DNA of 64,000 bases from CAYWPG01 sp964460035 (GCA_964460035.1 CAYWPG010000010.1:33280-97279); one strand, 5' to 3'; positions 28,895 to 37,315 are shown, counted from the stretch's first letter. A program made the numbers and translations. The notes: a model not told the origin generated them from the sequence alone.

Positions 28895-29096
28895 TATATG
28901 AAGATGTGGATGCCGGGAGGAAGACCGGACCGGGAGCGTTCCGCGGCGTCATGAAGAAGCCGCCGAAATAGGTTCGGAAACTGTCGCTAAGCGGCGACGA
29001 AGCTTGCTGTGGCAGGTGTTTCCGTTCGCTTCTGCAACGCCGTTCCAGCCCCTGTGTGAACGGTTTCATACGGTTGCGGCAGCGCGCCCCACGATA

Positions 29097-29129
29097 CTTC
29101 GGTTGCCGCTTCTTCAGCGGCAACCGAAG
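29097..29129 (+). other. Strong hairpin in the leader of the FnIII protein gene
   Basis: A 14-bp perfect stem (CTTCGGTTGCCGCT against AGCGGCAACCGAAG) with a 5-nt loop. There is no T-run on either strand. A second, smaller stem GGCTTC/GAAGCC at 29137-29156 encloses the G-rich loop GAGGGGGT. Both lie 30-90 bp upstream of the start codon. Confidence 0.7.
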
Positions 29130-29188
29130 GCTGGAGGGCTTCGAGGGGGTGAAGCCTATGGCCGGTAACACTCGTACAAGGGATGCCA

Positions 29189-30961
29189 ATGCTAATTACT
29201 ACGACCTTGTTGCGGCCGCGTGCGCTCGCACTGCTGGCTGCAATTCTTGGCTCTTTCATCGCGGGCCTGGCTCAGGCAGCGCCAACGCCACCCGGACAGC
29301 CGCAGTTCGAGATCGTGGGCACGACGTCCAAGGGCGCGGACGTCCGCGTCACCTGGGCAGAACCGACCAGCGGCAAGCCCGCCTCGTACCGCTATCGTGG
29401 CGGCGTCAACACCGGCGGGGGCTGGAGTACGCAAGGCGAAACGGCAAATCGCACTATCGTTCTGCGCGATGTGCCGCTGGGCGGCAGCTATTGGCTTTGC
29501 ACACGCGCGGTCGGCGCCGATCGGGTGGCCGGGCCGGAGGCTTGCAACAGCTTTACTACGCATGCGGCGACACCGCCCGCCACCCCCGGGCAGCCGCAGT
29601 TCCAAGTTCAGTCGGTGACGGCGCAAGGGGCGGATATCCGCGTAAGCTGGGCGCCATCCGCCAGCGACAATGTCATCGAGTACATCTATCGCGCGGAGTC
29701 GACCCAGGAGGGTAACCGCTGGAGCGCTACCGGGCGCGGCAGCGAGCGCCAGGTCTTGCTGGAAGGCGTGCCGCTAGCCGGGGCCTATTCCTTCTGCGTA
29801 AAGGCCAGCGCCAATGGCCTGGAGGGCGGCGAGCGCTGCAATAGCTTCTCCACGCCGGCCAGTGCCAATCCGATAAGCGTGCCGGGCCGGCCCACGTTCA
29901 ACGAGACCGTTACCGACAAAGGCAGCCAAGTCAAAGTCAGCTGGGCGCGACCCGCTACCGGGATGCCGGTTGCCTATCACTACCGCAGCGGTCTGGAAGG
30001 CGGCGGCTGGTCGCAGCAAGGCAAGGTCGGCACCCGCAGCCTGGTGCTCGAAGCGCTGCAACCGGGGCAGTACTGGTTCTGCCTCAGTGCCGAAGATAGA
30101 ACGGGCAGCCGCAGCGGCGAGACCTGCAACAGCTTCACCACTACCGCGCCGCCGGTGGGCGCCAAGCCCGGTCAGCCCGTGACCAACGAATGCGCCAGCC
30201 CGCGACCGGAATGGATCTGGTGCGACGACTTCGAGCAGGACCGCATCGCGTCGTATTACGAGGCCTCCATGCCGCGCAAGGCGGGTGTGGGCGTCAACGG
30301 CTCGACGGCTGTGGTGGGGCGCTATCTGCTAGGCACTTCGGAGGCAGGCAACCTCAAGCTCGGTTTCGGGCGCACGCCCCGTCCGAGCATGCGCCCGGTG
30401 GATGGCGGCAGCCGCAACTACCGAGAAATCTATTGGCGCGTCTATGTCAGGACGCCGGCCAATTGGCAAGGCGGCGGCGCCGACAAGCTGAGCCGTGCCA
30501 CCGTCATTGGCGGCAGTAACCTGCAGCAGGCGATGATCGCCCACGTCTGGAGCGGGGCCGATCCCGGGCCGAACCAGAACTATCTGATGATCGACCCGGC
30601 CACCGGCGTCGATGCTTCGGGCCGCCTGGTCACCACGCGCTACAACGACTTCAACAACCTGCGCTGGCTGGGCGCGCGGCGCGGCAGCACGCCGCTGTTC
30701 GAGCCCGCCCGCCGCGGTCAGTGGCAGTGCGTGGAGGCGCGCGTGCGCTTGAACGACGCCGGCCAAGCCAACGGCATCTTCGAGCTGTGGGTCAACGACA
30801 AGCTCGACGTGCGCCGCACCGACCTGAACTGGGTCGGCAGCTACAACGCGTACGGCATCAACGCCGTGTTCCTGGAGAACTACTGGAACGCCGGTACCCG
30901 CGTCGAGCAGGAACGTTACCTGGATAACTTCGTGGTCAGTACTGCCCGCATCGGGTGTTAA
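29189..30961 (+). CDS. Secreted protein with three FnIII domains and ConA-like jelly-roll domain
   Basis: 590 residues from the ATG at 29189, which has AAGGG at 6-nt spacing; ATG 29183 is too close to it. Sec signal peptide 1-30 (ALLAAILGSFIAGLAQA, cut before APTPPG), no lipobox. Three fibronectin III repeats (about 33-125, 130-225 and 230-325, each starting PGQPQF or PGRPTF) are followed by the same C-terminal domain (NECASPRPEWIWCDDFEQ to ARIGC) as the lipoprotein at 15230-16594. Domain order and secretion suggest a surface or extracellular carbohydrate-binding or lyase-like protein. The 3' end shares a gene-conversion-like tract with its paralogue. A terminator follows immediately. Confidence 0.8.
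   Translation: MLITTTLLRPRALALLAAILGSFIAGLAQAAPTPPGQPQFEIVGTTSKGADVRVTWAEPTSGKPASYRYRGGVNTGGGWSTQGETANRTIVLRDVPLGGSYWLCTRAVGADRVAGPEACNSFTTHAATPPATPGQPQFQVQSVTAQGADIRVSWAPSASDNVIEYIYRAESTQEGNRWSATGRGSERQVLLEGVPLAGAYSFCVKASANGLEGGERCNSFSTPASANPISVPGRPTFNETVTDKGSQVKVSWARPATGMPVAYHYRSGLEGGGWSQQGKVGTRSLVLEALQPGQYWFCLSAEDRTGSRSGETCNSFTTTAPPVGAKPGQPVTNECASPRPEWIWCDDFEQDRIASYYEASMPRKAGVGVNGSTAVVGRYLLGTSEAGNLKLGFGRTPRPSMRPVDGGSRNYREIYWRVYVRTPANWQGGGADKLSRATVIGGSNLQQAMIAHVWSGADPGPNQNYLMIDPATGVDASGRLVTTRYNDFNNLRWLGARRGSTPLFEPARRGQWQCVEARVRLNDAGQANGIFELWVNDKLDVRRTDLNWVGSYNAYGINAVFLENYWNAGTRVEQERYLDNFVVSTARIGC
30558..30899 (+). repeat. Inverted repeat copy 2 (342 bp, identical to 15298-15639)
   Basis: Exact reverse complement of the copy in the lipoprotein gene. 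Edges at 30556-30557 and 30900-30901 carry two-base differences. Confidence 0.9.
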
Positions 30962-30979
30962 TCCAGAAGCTGTTCCGAG

Positions 30980-31015
30980 AAGAAAGCGCTGGTCGGTATC
31001 GGCCAGCGCTTTCTT
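30980..31015 (+). terminator. Rho-independent terminator after the FnIII protein gene
   Basis: A 13-bp perfect stem built on AAAGCGCTGG/CCAGCGCTTT with a 10-nt loop. The descending arm ends in CTTTCTTTG. It lies 19 bp past the stop codon. Confidence 0.85.
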
Positions 31016-31361
31016 TGCTGTTGACTACAATTTAAGAATCTCTAATTGAACCGGCGGCGGCTCGGTCCGAGTCCTTGGGCTGCTCGCTCTTTAACGCTTG
31101 ATTACCGATCCGGACGGCCAGGTAAGCGAATCGACCAGACGCTCGCCGTTTCGACTTGTCGAGGGGCAGATTATGGTTATTTCGGCAGCGGCGGTGATTA
31201 TGATGTTCCGCTATCCTGTGTAGGAACATCAGTCCTCGCTCTACCGAATTGGGCGGGGAGTCAATGACAATTTGTCCACAGAACGGCGTGCATGGCGGCA
31301 GCTCTGGCCTGAGCCTGAGAACGCAGCACTGTGACGAGAATGAGTGTGGAGGGGGTTTCAC
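31016..31361. other. Gene-free stretch before the substrate-binding protein gene
   Basis: After the terminator, about 345 bp carry no gene. A TTGACT at 31021 could be a minus-35 but no good minus-10 follows. An inverted repeat TGATGTTCC/GGAACATCA (31201-31231) lies in the presumed leader. Confidence 0.4.
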
Positions 31362-32576
31362 ATGATAAAGCTGGCAAGGTGGCTGGGTGTTGCAGTACTG
31401 ATATCGGCCGCATCTATCGCTCAGGCAGACATTTCCGACGGCGAAGTGCGTATCGGCATCATCACCGATATGAGCAGCGTGTATAGGCAGGTCGGGCGCG
31501 TTGCTGATACGGCCGCCGAAATGGCCATAGAGGATTTTGGCGGGCGGGTGCTGGGCAAGCCGATTCGCCTGTACATTCGTGATCATCAGCTGGATCCCGA
31601 GGTGGCCATGCGCCACGCCCGCGATTTGCACGAAAACTATAATGTGGATGCCTTCCTGGAAATGGTGGGCACGAACGTTGCGCTGCCGCTGCAGCGTTAC
31701 GCTGCGGAGAACAATATCCTGGCGCTGCATACCGGTACGGCGGCCTCGATTCTGACCAATCAGGCTTGTTCGCCGGTGGGCGTGCACTGGGTCTACGATA
31801 CCTATGCGTTGGCTGCCGGCACCGCGGCTGCGATTATGGAGCAGGGTGCCAAGACCTGGTTTTTCATCACCGCCGATTACGAGTTCGGCAAGGTGCTCGA
31901 AGCCGATGCCACGGCCGTCATCGAACGCATGGGAGGCAAAGTGCTGGGCAGGGCGCTGCACCCGTTCCGCGCCACCGATTTCACCAGTCAGTTGCTCGCC
32001 GCGCAGCGCTCCGGTGCGGATGTGATCGCGCTGGCCAACGCCGGCGACGAAACCGTCCGTGCCATCCGCCAAGCCTACGAGCTCGGTATCACGGAAGGCG
32101 AGCAGCGGCTAGCGGCGCTGCTGGCGACCGAACAAATACCCCAGAGCTTGGGACTGTACGTTTCCCAGGGCGTGCTCCTGACCACGGCGTTCAGCTGGAC
32201 CTTCGACGAACAGACCCGCGCCTGGTCGGAGCGCTTGCGCGCCCGCTCCGGCGCCACCGGCTCCATGTTCACGGCCGGCATTTATTCGGTGGTGCTGCAT
32301 TATCTCAAGGCGATAGAAGCGGCTGGGACCGACGAGGCGCGAGCGGTGATCGCCAAAATGCGCGAGCTGCCGGTCAACGATGTGTTCGCGCGCAACGGCC
32401 GCCTGCGCCCCGACGGGCGCATGGTCCATGACATGTACCTGGCGCGGGTGAAAGCGCCGCACCAGTCCAACGCGGTGGTGGATTACTTCGAGATTCTGCA
32501 AGTCATTCCCGGAGACAAAGCGTTCCGTCCCTTGGAGGAGGGCGAGTGCCCCTACCTGCGCCAGTCCGGCGCTTAA
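31362..32576 (+). CDS. Periplasmic amino-acid/amide-type substrate-binding protein (LivK-like)
   Basis: 404 residues from the ATG at 31362, with GGAGGGGG 8 nt upstream. Signal peptide MIKLARWLGVAVLISAASIAQA precedes a type I periplasmic-binding fold of the Leu/Ile/Val family (DGEVRIGIITDMSS, then AAEMAIEDFGG and KTWFFITADYEFGK). Such proteins bind branched-chain amino acids, amides or aromatic acids for an ABC importer. No permease or ATPase genes flank it, so it may use a distant transporter or act as a sensor. The ligand is unknown. Confidence 0.82.
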   Translation: MIKLARWLGVAVLISAASIAQADISDGEVRIGIITDMSSVYRQVGRVADTAAEMAIEDFGGRVLGKPIRLYIRDHQLDPEVAMRHARDLHENYNVDAFLEMVGTNVALPLQRYAAENNILALHTGTAASILTNQACSPVGVHWVYDTYALAAGTAAAIMEQGAKTWFFITADYEFGKVLEADATAVIERMGGKVLGRALHPFRATDFTSQLLAAQRSGADVIALANAGDETVRAIRQAYELGITEGEQRLAALLATEQIPQSLGLYVSQGVLLTTAFSWTFDEQTRAWSERLRARSGATGSMFTAGIYSVVLHYLKAIEAAGTDEARAVIAKMRELPVNDVFARNGRLRPDGRMVHDMYLARVKAPHQSNAVVDYFEILQVIPGDKAFRPLEEGECPYLRQSGA

Positions 32577-32724
32577 GGGCACTGCAAGCCACGTCGCCTC
32601 TCCAAGGTTAGGCGCTGCGCGTCCTCTCGGGCCAAGGCCAGGGCGCTAGGGCCGGAGGCATCCGCGCTTAATGCGGAAAAGGCCGTATACTGTGGCTTTT
32701 CCCACTGAGGAGCGAGGAGTGGAA

Positions 32725-33147
32725 GTGAGCGTGCACGATGACTGTATATTCTGCCGCATCGTCGCAGGAAAGCTGCCTGCTGCCGTGATTCACGAGGATT
32801 CCCAGGTCATTGCCATCATGGACGCTTTCCCGTCCGTCGAAGGCCACGCCCTGGTGATCCCCAAGGCCCATCATCGGGACGTGCTGGAGCTGCCGGAGGC
32901 GGATGTACAGGCCGCCGCAGTGCTCGCCAAGCGGATCGCGCAGGCGCAGAAGACGGCTTTGGGGCCGGATGGCATTGTGGTGACGCAGTTCAATGGTGCT
33001 GCAGCCGGGCAGACCATCTTCCACTATCATGTACACGTGGTGCCGCGTTGGGAGGGGCAGGAGGTCGGCATTCATGGTCGCGCTCCCGCCGCCCCCGAGG
33101 CCCTGGCCGCCATGGCTGACCGCTTGCGGCAGGCGCTCGTACAGTAG
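32725..33147 (+). CDS. HIT-family nucleotide hydrolase (HinT-like)
   Basis: About 140 residues. I place the start at the GTG at 32725, 5 nt after AGGAG; nearby in-frame GTG codons at 32719 and 32731 are alternatives. The DDCIFCRIVAGKLPA N-terminus and the histidine triad HYHVHVVPRW identify a HIT-domain purine nucleoside phosphoramidase-like enzyme of the cytoplasm. The two cysteines of CIFC may bind zinc, as in some HIT proteins. A single-domain response regulator gene follows, but I see no functional tie. Confidence 0.87.
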   Translation: MSVHDDCIFCRIVAGKLPAAVIHEDSQVIAIMDAFPSVEGHALVIPKAHHRDVLELPEADVQAAAVLAKRIAQAQKTALGPDGIVVTQFNGAAAGQTIFHYHVHVVPRWEGQEVGIHGRAPAAPEALAAMADRLRQALVQ

Positions 33148-33200
33148 AGTGCCTGCCAAAGCCGAATCGGGCAGCCGGGTTGCGTAATGGGAGAGTCGGG

Positions 33201-33611
33201 TTGACGGTCATTCAGGTTTCGCCCACCGTGTCCGAAGGCAAGTCGAACTCTCTTCGAGTCTTGCTGGTGGAAGACGATGAGTTCGTGCGTGCCGCCGTCT
33301 CCGAGCTGATGACGGAGAACGGTCATGAGGTGGTTGCCGTCGCTACCGCCGAGGCGGCGCGCGAGGCACTGGCGAGCGCCGCCTATGACTTGTTATTTAC
33401 CGATCTGACGCTGCCCGGCGCTTCGGGAATGGATCTGGCTTGCGCGGCGCTTGCCATTTATCCTGGATTGCGTGTGGTGATCTCGTCCGGCCATAAAAAT
33501 ACCCTGATCCCTCCGGCCGGGGGTATCCGTTTCCTGGCCAAACCCTACGACCTGGCGGTGCTGGAAAGCCTGCTCGAGGAAATAGTAGCTGAGCGGGCAC
33601 GTGTGAAGTGA
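33201..33611 (+). CDS. Single-domain response regulator (CheY-like)
   Basis: About 136 residues. The start is uncertain: TTG at 33201 with GGGAGAG upstream, or TTG at 33180, or GTG at 33228. A REC fold with the acidic pair VEDDEF, phospho-acceptor Asp in LLFTDLTLPGASG, the conserved Ser in ISSGHKN and Lys in FLAKPYD is complete. There is no output domain. Its stop codon overlaps the start of a glucosaminidase gene by one base (TGATG), so the two are translationally coupled. No kinase gene is adjacent. Confidence 0.82.
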   Translation: MTVIQVSPTVSEGKSNSLRVLLVEDDEFVRAAVSELMTENGHEVVAVATAEAAREALASAAYDLLFTDLTLPGASGMDLACAALAIYPGLRVVISSGHKNTLIPPAGGIRFLAKPYDLAVLESLLEEIVAERARVK

Positions 33612-34549
33612 TGCAAACGGCGGCAAACGTTCGTTCCGACGCCCTACGAGTGGCGGTCGGGCAATCGGATCTCGCGCTGCGCGCGCCTTGGTGGCAGGTT
33701 GTCGTCGACGCCTTGCCGTTGACACTGGTGGCGCTGCTGATTTCATGGGCGACGCTGTGGTCTGCGCAGCGCCCCGATGGGCTGCAGCCGTTGTCCGTTT
33801 CCAGCGTGGAAGAGCTGGAAGCGGCATTGACTGCGGCCGGCTATACCTGGCCGCCTTACGGCGGGGTGCCGCGGCTGGCGCTGCAGCGCATGCCGGACGG
33901 GCTGGAGTCGTTGCCCGCAGCGCAGCGCAAGCGGCTGTTTTTTTCGGCTCTCGCGCCTCTAGTGCTGGCCGAGAACGATCGCCTTAGAGCCAAGCGGGAG
34001 CGAATCGGCAGGCTGCTGGCACAACCCAGGCGGGCGCCGGCAGTCGAGCGCGAGCTAAGCGCTCTGGCCAAGCGCTACGGTGTCGCCGGGGATCTGAGCA
34101 ATCCGGCGGTGCAGCGGCGGCTGTTGCGCCGCATCGACGAGATTCCGCTCGGCCTGGCGCTAGCCCAAGCCGCGAAGGAGAGCGGCTGGGGTACATCGCG
34201 GTTCGCGCGTGAGGGCAACAACCTCTTCGGGGTCTGGACCTGGGATGTGGCGCACGGTTTGGTACCCCAGGGACGTGCGGCGGGTTCCCGTCACCTGGTG
34301 CGCATTTTCCCCGACCTGCAGGCCTCGGTGCGCAACTACGCCTTTACCCTCAATACCGGCGCCGCTTATCGCGAGCTGCGGGAGTTGCGCGAGCAGATGC
34401 GTGCGCAGGGCAGTCCGCTGGACGCGCTGGCGCTGGCTTCTACCTTGACCCGTTACTCCGAGCGCGGCTCCTCCTATGTGCGCGAGTTGCGCTGGCTGAT
34501 CCTCAGCAACGGGCTGCATGAACTCGGCGAGGTGGCGTGGCTGCCCTGA
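33611..34549 (+). CDS. Bax-type peptidoglycan glucosaminidase, membrane-anchored
   Basis: 312 residues. One membrane helix near the N-terminus (about 33-52: ALPLTLVALLISWATLW) anchors a periplasmic part. The C-terminal half contains a glucosaminidase domain (PF01832, E. coli Bax family), with the catalytic Glu region LAQAAKESGWGTSRFAREGNN (about 185-205) followed by LFGVWTW. It probably cleaves N-acetylglucosaminyl bonds in peptidoglycan. The N-terminal 25 residues before the helix are cytoplasmic. It is translationally coupled to a response regulator, an unusual partner. It is convergent with the polysaccharide deacetylase gene. Confidence 0.82.
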   Translation: MQTAANVRSDALRVAVGQSDLALRAPWWQVVVDALPLTLVALLISWATLWSAQRPDGLQPLSVSSVEELEAALTAAGYTWPPYGGVPRLALQRMPDGLESLPAAQRKRLFFSALAPLVLAENDRLRAKRERIGRLLAQPRRAPAVERELSALAKRYGVAGDLSNPAVQRRLLRRIDEIPLGLALAQAAKESGWGTSRFAREGNNLFGVWTWDVAHGLVPQGRAAGSRHLVRIFPDLQASVRNYAFTLNTGAAYRELRELREQMRAQGSPLDALALASTLTRYSERGSSYVRELRWLILSNGLHELGEVAWLP

Positions 34550-34584
34550 ACGCGCCCGATAAAGCGCCGCGCCGGCCGAGGTTG

Positions 34585-35649
34585 TCAGTTATGTCCCCCC
34601 GGCACGATCCAAGGCTGGCTGTACCAGTAAAACCGGCCACGCTCGGCTGCGGGCAGCGTGCAGTTGTAACGCGCCCGGCCGGGGCCATAGGGGCGCGAGG
34701 CCTGTACGCTGAAGCGCCGCTCGTTCTCGTCCAGCCACTGCACTTCCAATGCTCCCTGGCCGCTGGCAAAGCAGGTAAGACGTCGGGGGTCGCCCTGGAC
34801 CGCGCCCAGGGTTGCGGTCAGCCGAGGGGGATTGTTGCTATCGGTGAGTACCGGATCCGCGGGCTCGATGGCCGTCAGCGGCAGCGCTAGCGTGGCGGCT
34901 TTTTGGCGAAAGTCGGCGATCTCGGCGTAGGCCACGGCCATGGGGAAACGGGGCAGGGCGCGCAGGTCCGAGTATGGGCCGATAGCGCCGCTGTGCTGGC
35001 CGAAAGCCACGTAGCCCAGCTCGGCGACCAAAGCGATCAGATGGGAATCGAATTCGCCGTACGGGTAGGCGAACAATCGCGGCATGCTCGGTACTGCCTG
35101 CTCGCCCAGCTCCTCCCGCAGGCGCCGCTCGGCATGCTCTAGATCGGCCCGCACTCGCGCGCGCCATTGCGCGGCAGACTCGCCGCTGCGCCGCTCGTGC
35201 AATTTGTCGTGCCGGCGCGAGTGGTTGGCGAAAGCGACCCCTTCGGCGGCAAGCTCCCGCATTTGGGCCCAGCTCATATATGCCGCGCTGCCCCGATCGA
35301 CATAGTCGGTAGCGACGAACACAGTCACCGGCCAGCCGCGCGCGCGCAAGCGAGGCCACGCCTCCAGGTAGAACGAGCGGTAGGCATCGTCCACCGACAA
35401 GCCTATTACCCGGTCTGGCAGCGGCCGTCCTTCCTGCAGATGGCGCGCGATACGCTCCAGCGGCCAGACCCTATAGCCCGCCTCATCCAGATGCTGCAGG
35501 TGCGCCTCGAATTGGTCGAGGTTCACGCTGGTGCTCGGGTAGGCGGTCTCTCCGAAGCGGTGATACATGAAGACCACTGCCGCATGGCTGGCCGTGGCGG
35601 CCAGTGTTAGCACGGTGAGCGTCAGCAGTCTGAGCATGTTTCGAAGCAT
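34585..35649 (-). CDS. Exported polysaccharide deacetylase
   Basis: 354 residues from the ATG at 35649, preceded by AAGGGAA. Signal peptide LLTLTVLTLAATASHA (to about 23). A NodB-type carbohydrate esterase 4 domain follows: VVFMYHRFGE opens it, the metal Asp pair is in LSVDDAYRSFY (about 110), and the HSRRH metal motif is near 160. The C-terminal 100 residues (from about 255) form a separate beta-rich segment ending IVPGGHN. It likely removes acetyl groups from an exopolysaccharide or peptidoglycan in the periplasm. It is convergent with the Bax-type glucosaminidase gene, so two wall or polysaccharide enzymes are side by side. Confidence 0.85.
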   Translation of the reverse strand: MLRNMLRLLTLTVLTLAATASHAAVVFMYHRFGETAYPSTSVNLDQFEAHLQHLDEAGYRVWPLERIARHLQEGRPLPDRVIGLSVDDAYRSFYLEAWPRLRARGWPVTVFVATDYVDRGSAAYMSWAQMRELAAEGVAFANHSRRHDKLHERRSGESAAQWRARVRADLEHAERRLREELGEQAVPSMPRLFAYPYGEFDSHLIALVAELGYVAFGQHSGAIGPYSDLRALPRFPMAVAYAEIADFRQKAATLALPLTAIEPADPVLTDSNNPPRLTATLGAVQGDPRRLTCFASGQGALEVQWLDENERRFSVQASRPYGPGRARYNCTLPAAERGRFYWYSQPWIVPGGHN

Positions 35650-36232
35650 ACGAATTTCCCTTGGCTTATCAGTCGGTGAGCGTCGCGTAGGCGGCGGATG
35701 CATATGCGCGGCAGCGAGCCCGCATATGTGATCTTTTCAGTGCTTTGTTCTTATTCGAGCGCGCCCGGATGCGGGGCGTGTTCGCTCTCTACAGGCGCAA
35801 TGGTACCCGTTCCCGGGAAGGATTGGCCGCGTGCGACGAGCGCAGAGGGGATCCGTTTTCACTGGGCAGCTTCACTCGGGATAGAGACAGCGCAGACCAT
35901 GTGTCTTAGATTCCTTGATCCGGGGCATAGAATTTTCCACGGCGGATTGTTCCCACGAAAAAACGTTGCCGCATGGGGATGCTCCAACCGGCCGGCCTTT
36001 GCCCGGGCAAACACCGCACCGACCAGGGCCCCAGCTCCTTTGATCCAAGGCATAGAATCTTGCACATAGTCTGGGTGGCGCTGGTCGATTAGTATTCGGT
36101 GTAAGAGTCCAAGAAAAGGCCGAACAATGCCATCCCCGGCTTTGCCCGGCTGCTTCGCGGCCGGCACAGTCCCGGCGATAGCATGCGGGCATAGTATGTA
36201 ACTCCGCGCAAACGCAGGGGGGAAAGGGGACG
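35650..36232. other. Gene-free stretch with a degenerate direct repeat
   Basis: 583 bp without a credible gene; the frame at 35698-36069 has no binding site and unlikely composition. Two near-copies of a 26-bp element lie 125 bp apart, at 35915-35940 and 36040-36065, sharing TTGATCC and GGCATAGAAT. They differ at 4 positions. G/C-rich inverted runs (GCCCGGGC at about 36001, then GCCCGGC and GGCCGGC around 36145-36170) follow each copy. It may be a decayed repeat element. Confidence 0.5.
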
Positions 36233-37315
36233 ATGCAACTGGGAGTGAACCCGCGGCTGCTGGCAGCAGCCTTGTGGACGACTATCGTATTTTTCGTCGG
36301 CCAGCTGCTGGTGGCCGGGAAGAATTTGCTGGTGCCCTTAGTGCTGGCGGTTTTCCTGTGGTATCTGGTCAACACCCTGGCCGGACTGTTCGGGGCGGTG
36401 CGCATTGGTGCCTGGCAGCCGCCGGCGTGGCTGCGGTATCTGCTCTCCGGGCTGACGCTGCTGGTGGCGGCCAATATGGTGGTAAACATCATCACCAGCA
36501 GCGTGGGCGATTTGATCGCCAGCGCGCCGCTCTACCAGGAGAATCTGCGTCAATGGGTGCTCAGCGCGCAGGCGCGTATCGATTTCGTGGAGATGCCGGC
36601 CGCGTCGCAGCTGCTGGCCGAGTTCAACTTCGGCGCGATGATCCGGGGGATCGCGAGCAGCTTCGGCAGCCTGGTGGGCAACCTCGGTCTGATCGCCATG
36701 TACATGCTGTTCCTGTTCCTGGAACAGCGCTACTTCGCGGCCAAGTTCGTGTCCATACTGCCTCAGCGGCTGCGTCAGCAACGCGTACTCGATGTGCTGC
36801 GCCAGATCGACCGCGACGTGCGCATGTACATCGGTCTCAAAACGCTGGTGAGCGTGATCACCAGCCTGGCCGCGTGGCTGGTGATGGCGCTGGTCGGACT
36901 GGACTTCGCCGCGTTCTGGGCCTTGCTGATTTTCGTGCTCAACTTCATTCCCAACATAGGCTCGCTGGTGGCGACCTTGCTGCCGAGTTTGCTGGCACTG
37001 TTGCAGTTCGATTCGCTGTCGCCGTTCCTGATCGTGCTCATAGGCGTTAGCGTCATACAGTTCCTGGGCGGCAACGTGCTGGAGCCCAGCCTGATGGGCA
37101 AGTCTCTCAACGTAAGTCCTCTGGCCATCATCTTGTCGCTGGTCGCCTGGGGGTACCTGTGGGGCATTGCCGGCATGTTCTTGTGCGTACCCATCACGGT
37201 GATCGCGATGATCGTGCTCTACAACTTTGAGAACACTCGCTGGCTAGCGCTGCTGCTCTCGCAGGACGGAAAGCTGCGGGAGCGCACGACCGCGGCGAGC
37301 GAGCCGGCGGCATGA
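36233..37315 (+). CDS. AI-2E family transporter (PerM-like)
   Basis: 360 residues, a polytopic inner-membrane protein with about seven to eight helices. The late region ALLIFVLNFIPNIGSLVATL and VIQFLGGNVLEPSLMGKSLN is the signature of the AI-2E/PerM family. Family members have been implicated in export of autoinducer-2 or act as sodium/proton antiporters, so substrate is open. The last 15 residues are polar. The next gene (ybaK) starts inside its stop codon (ATGA). Confidence 0.85.
   Translation: MQLGVNPRLLAAALWTTIVFFVGQLLVAGKNLLVPLVLAVFLWYLVNTLAGLFGAVRIGAWQPPAWLRYLLSGLTLLVAANMVVNIITSSVGDLIASAPLYQENLRQWVLSAQARIDFVEMPAASQLLAEFNFGAMIRGIASSFGSLVGNLGLIAMYMLFLFLEQRYFAAKFVSILPQRLRQQRVLDVLRQIDRDVRMYIGLKTLVSVITSLAAWLVMALVGLDFAAFWALLIFVLNFIPNIGSLVATLLPSLLALLQFDSLSPFLIVLIGVSVIQFLGGNVLEPSLMGKSLNVSPLAIILSLVAWGYLWGIAGMFLCVPITVIAMIVLYNFENTRWLALLLSQDGKLRERTTAASEPAA

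Larger units (their letters stand above)
28863..29188. other. Gene-free stretch between dnaE2 and the secreted FnIII protein gene
   Basis: This 326-bp divergent spacer holds the LexA box near dnaE2 and two hairpins near the rightward gene (listed separately). No convincing coding frame. Confidence 0.5.

Noticed and set aside
28980..29180. Possible c-di-GMP riboswitch before the FnIII protein gene
   Set aside because: The hairpins are strong, but the conserved GEMM core sequences are missing. Reported only as an unexplained leader structure.
35698..36069. Rightward 123-codon frame in the gap before the AI-2E gene
   Set aside because: No binding site, odd composition, and it runs through the degenerate direct repeats.
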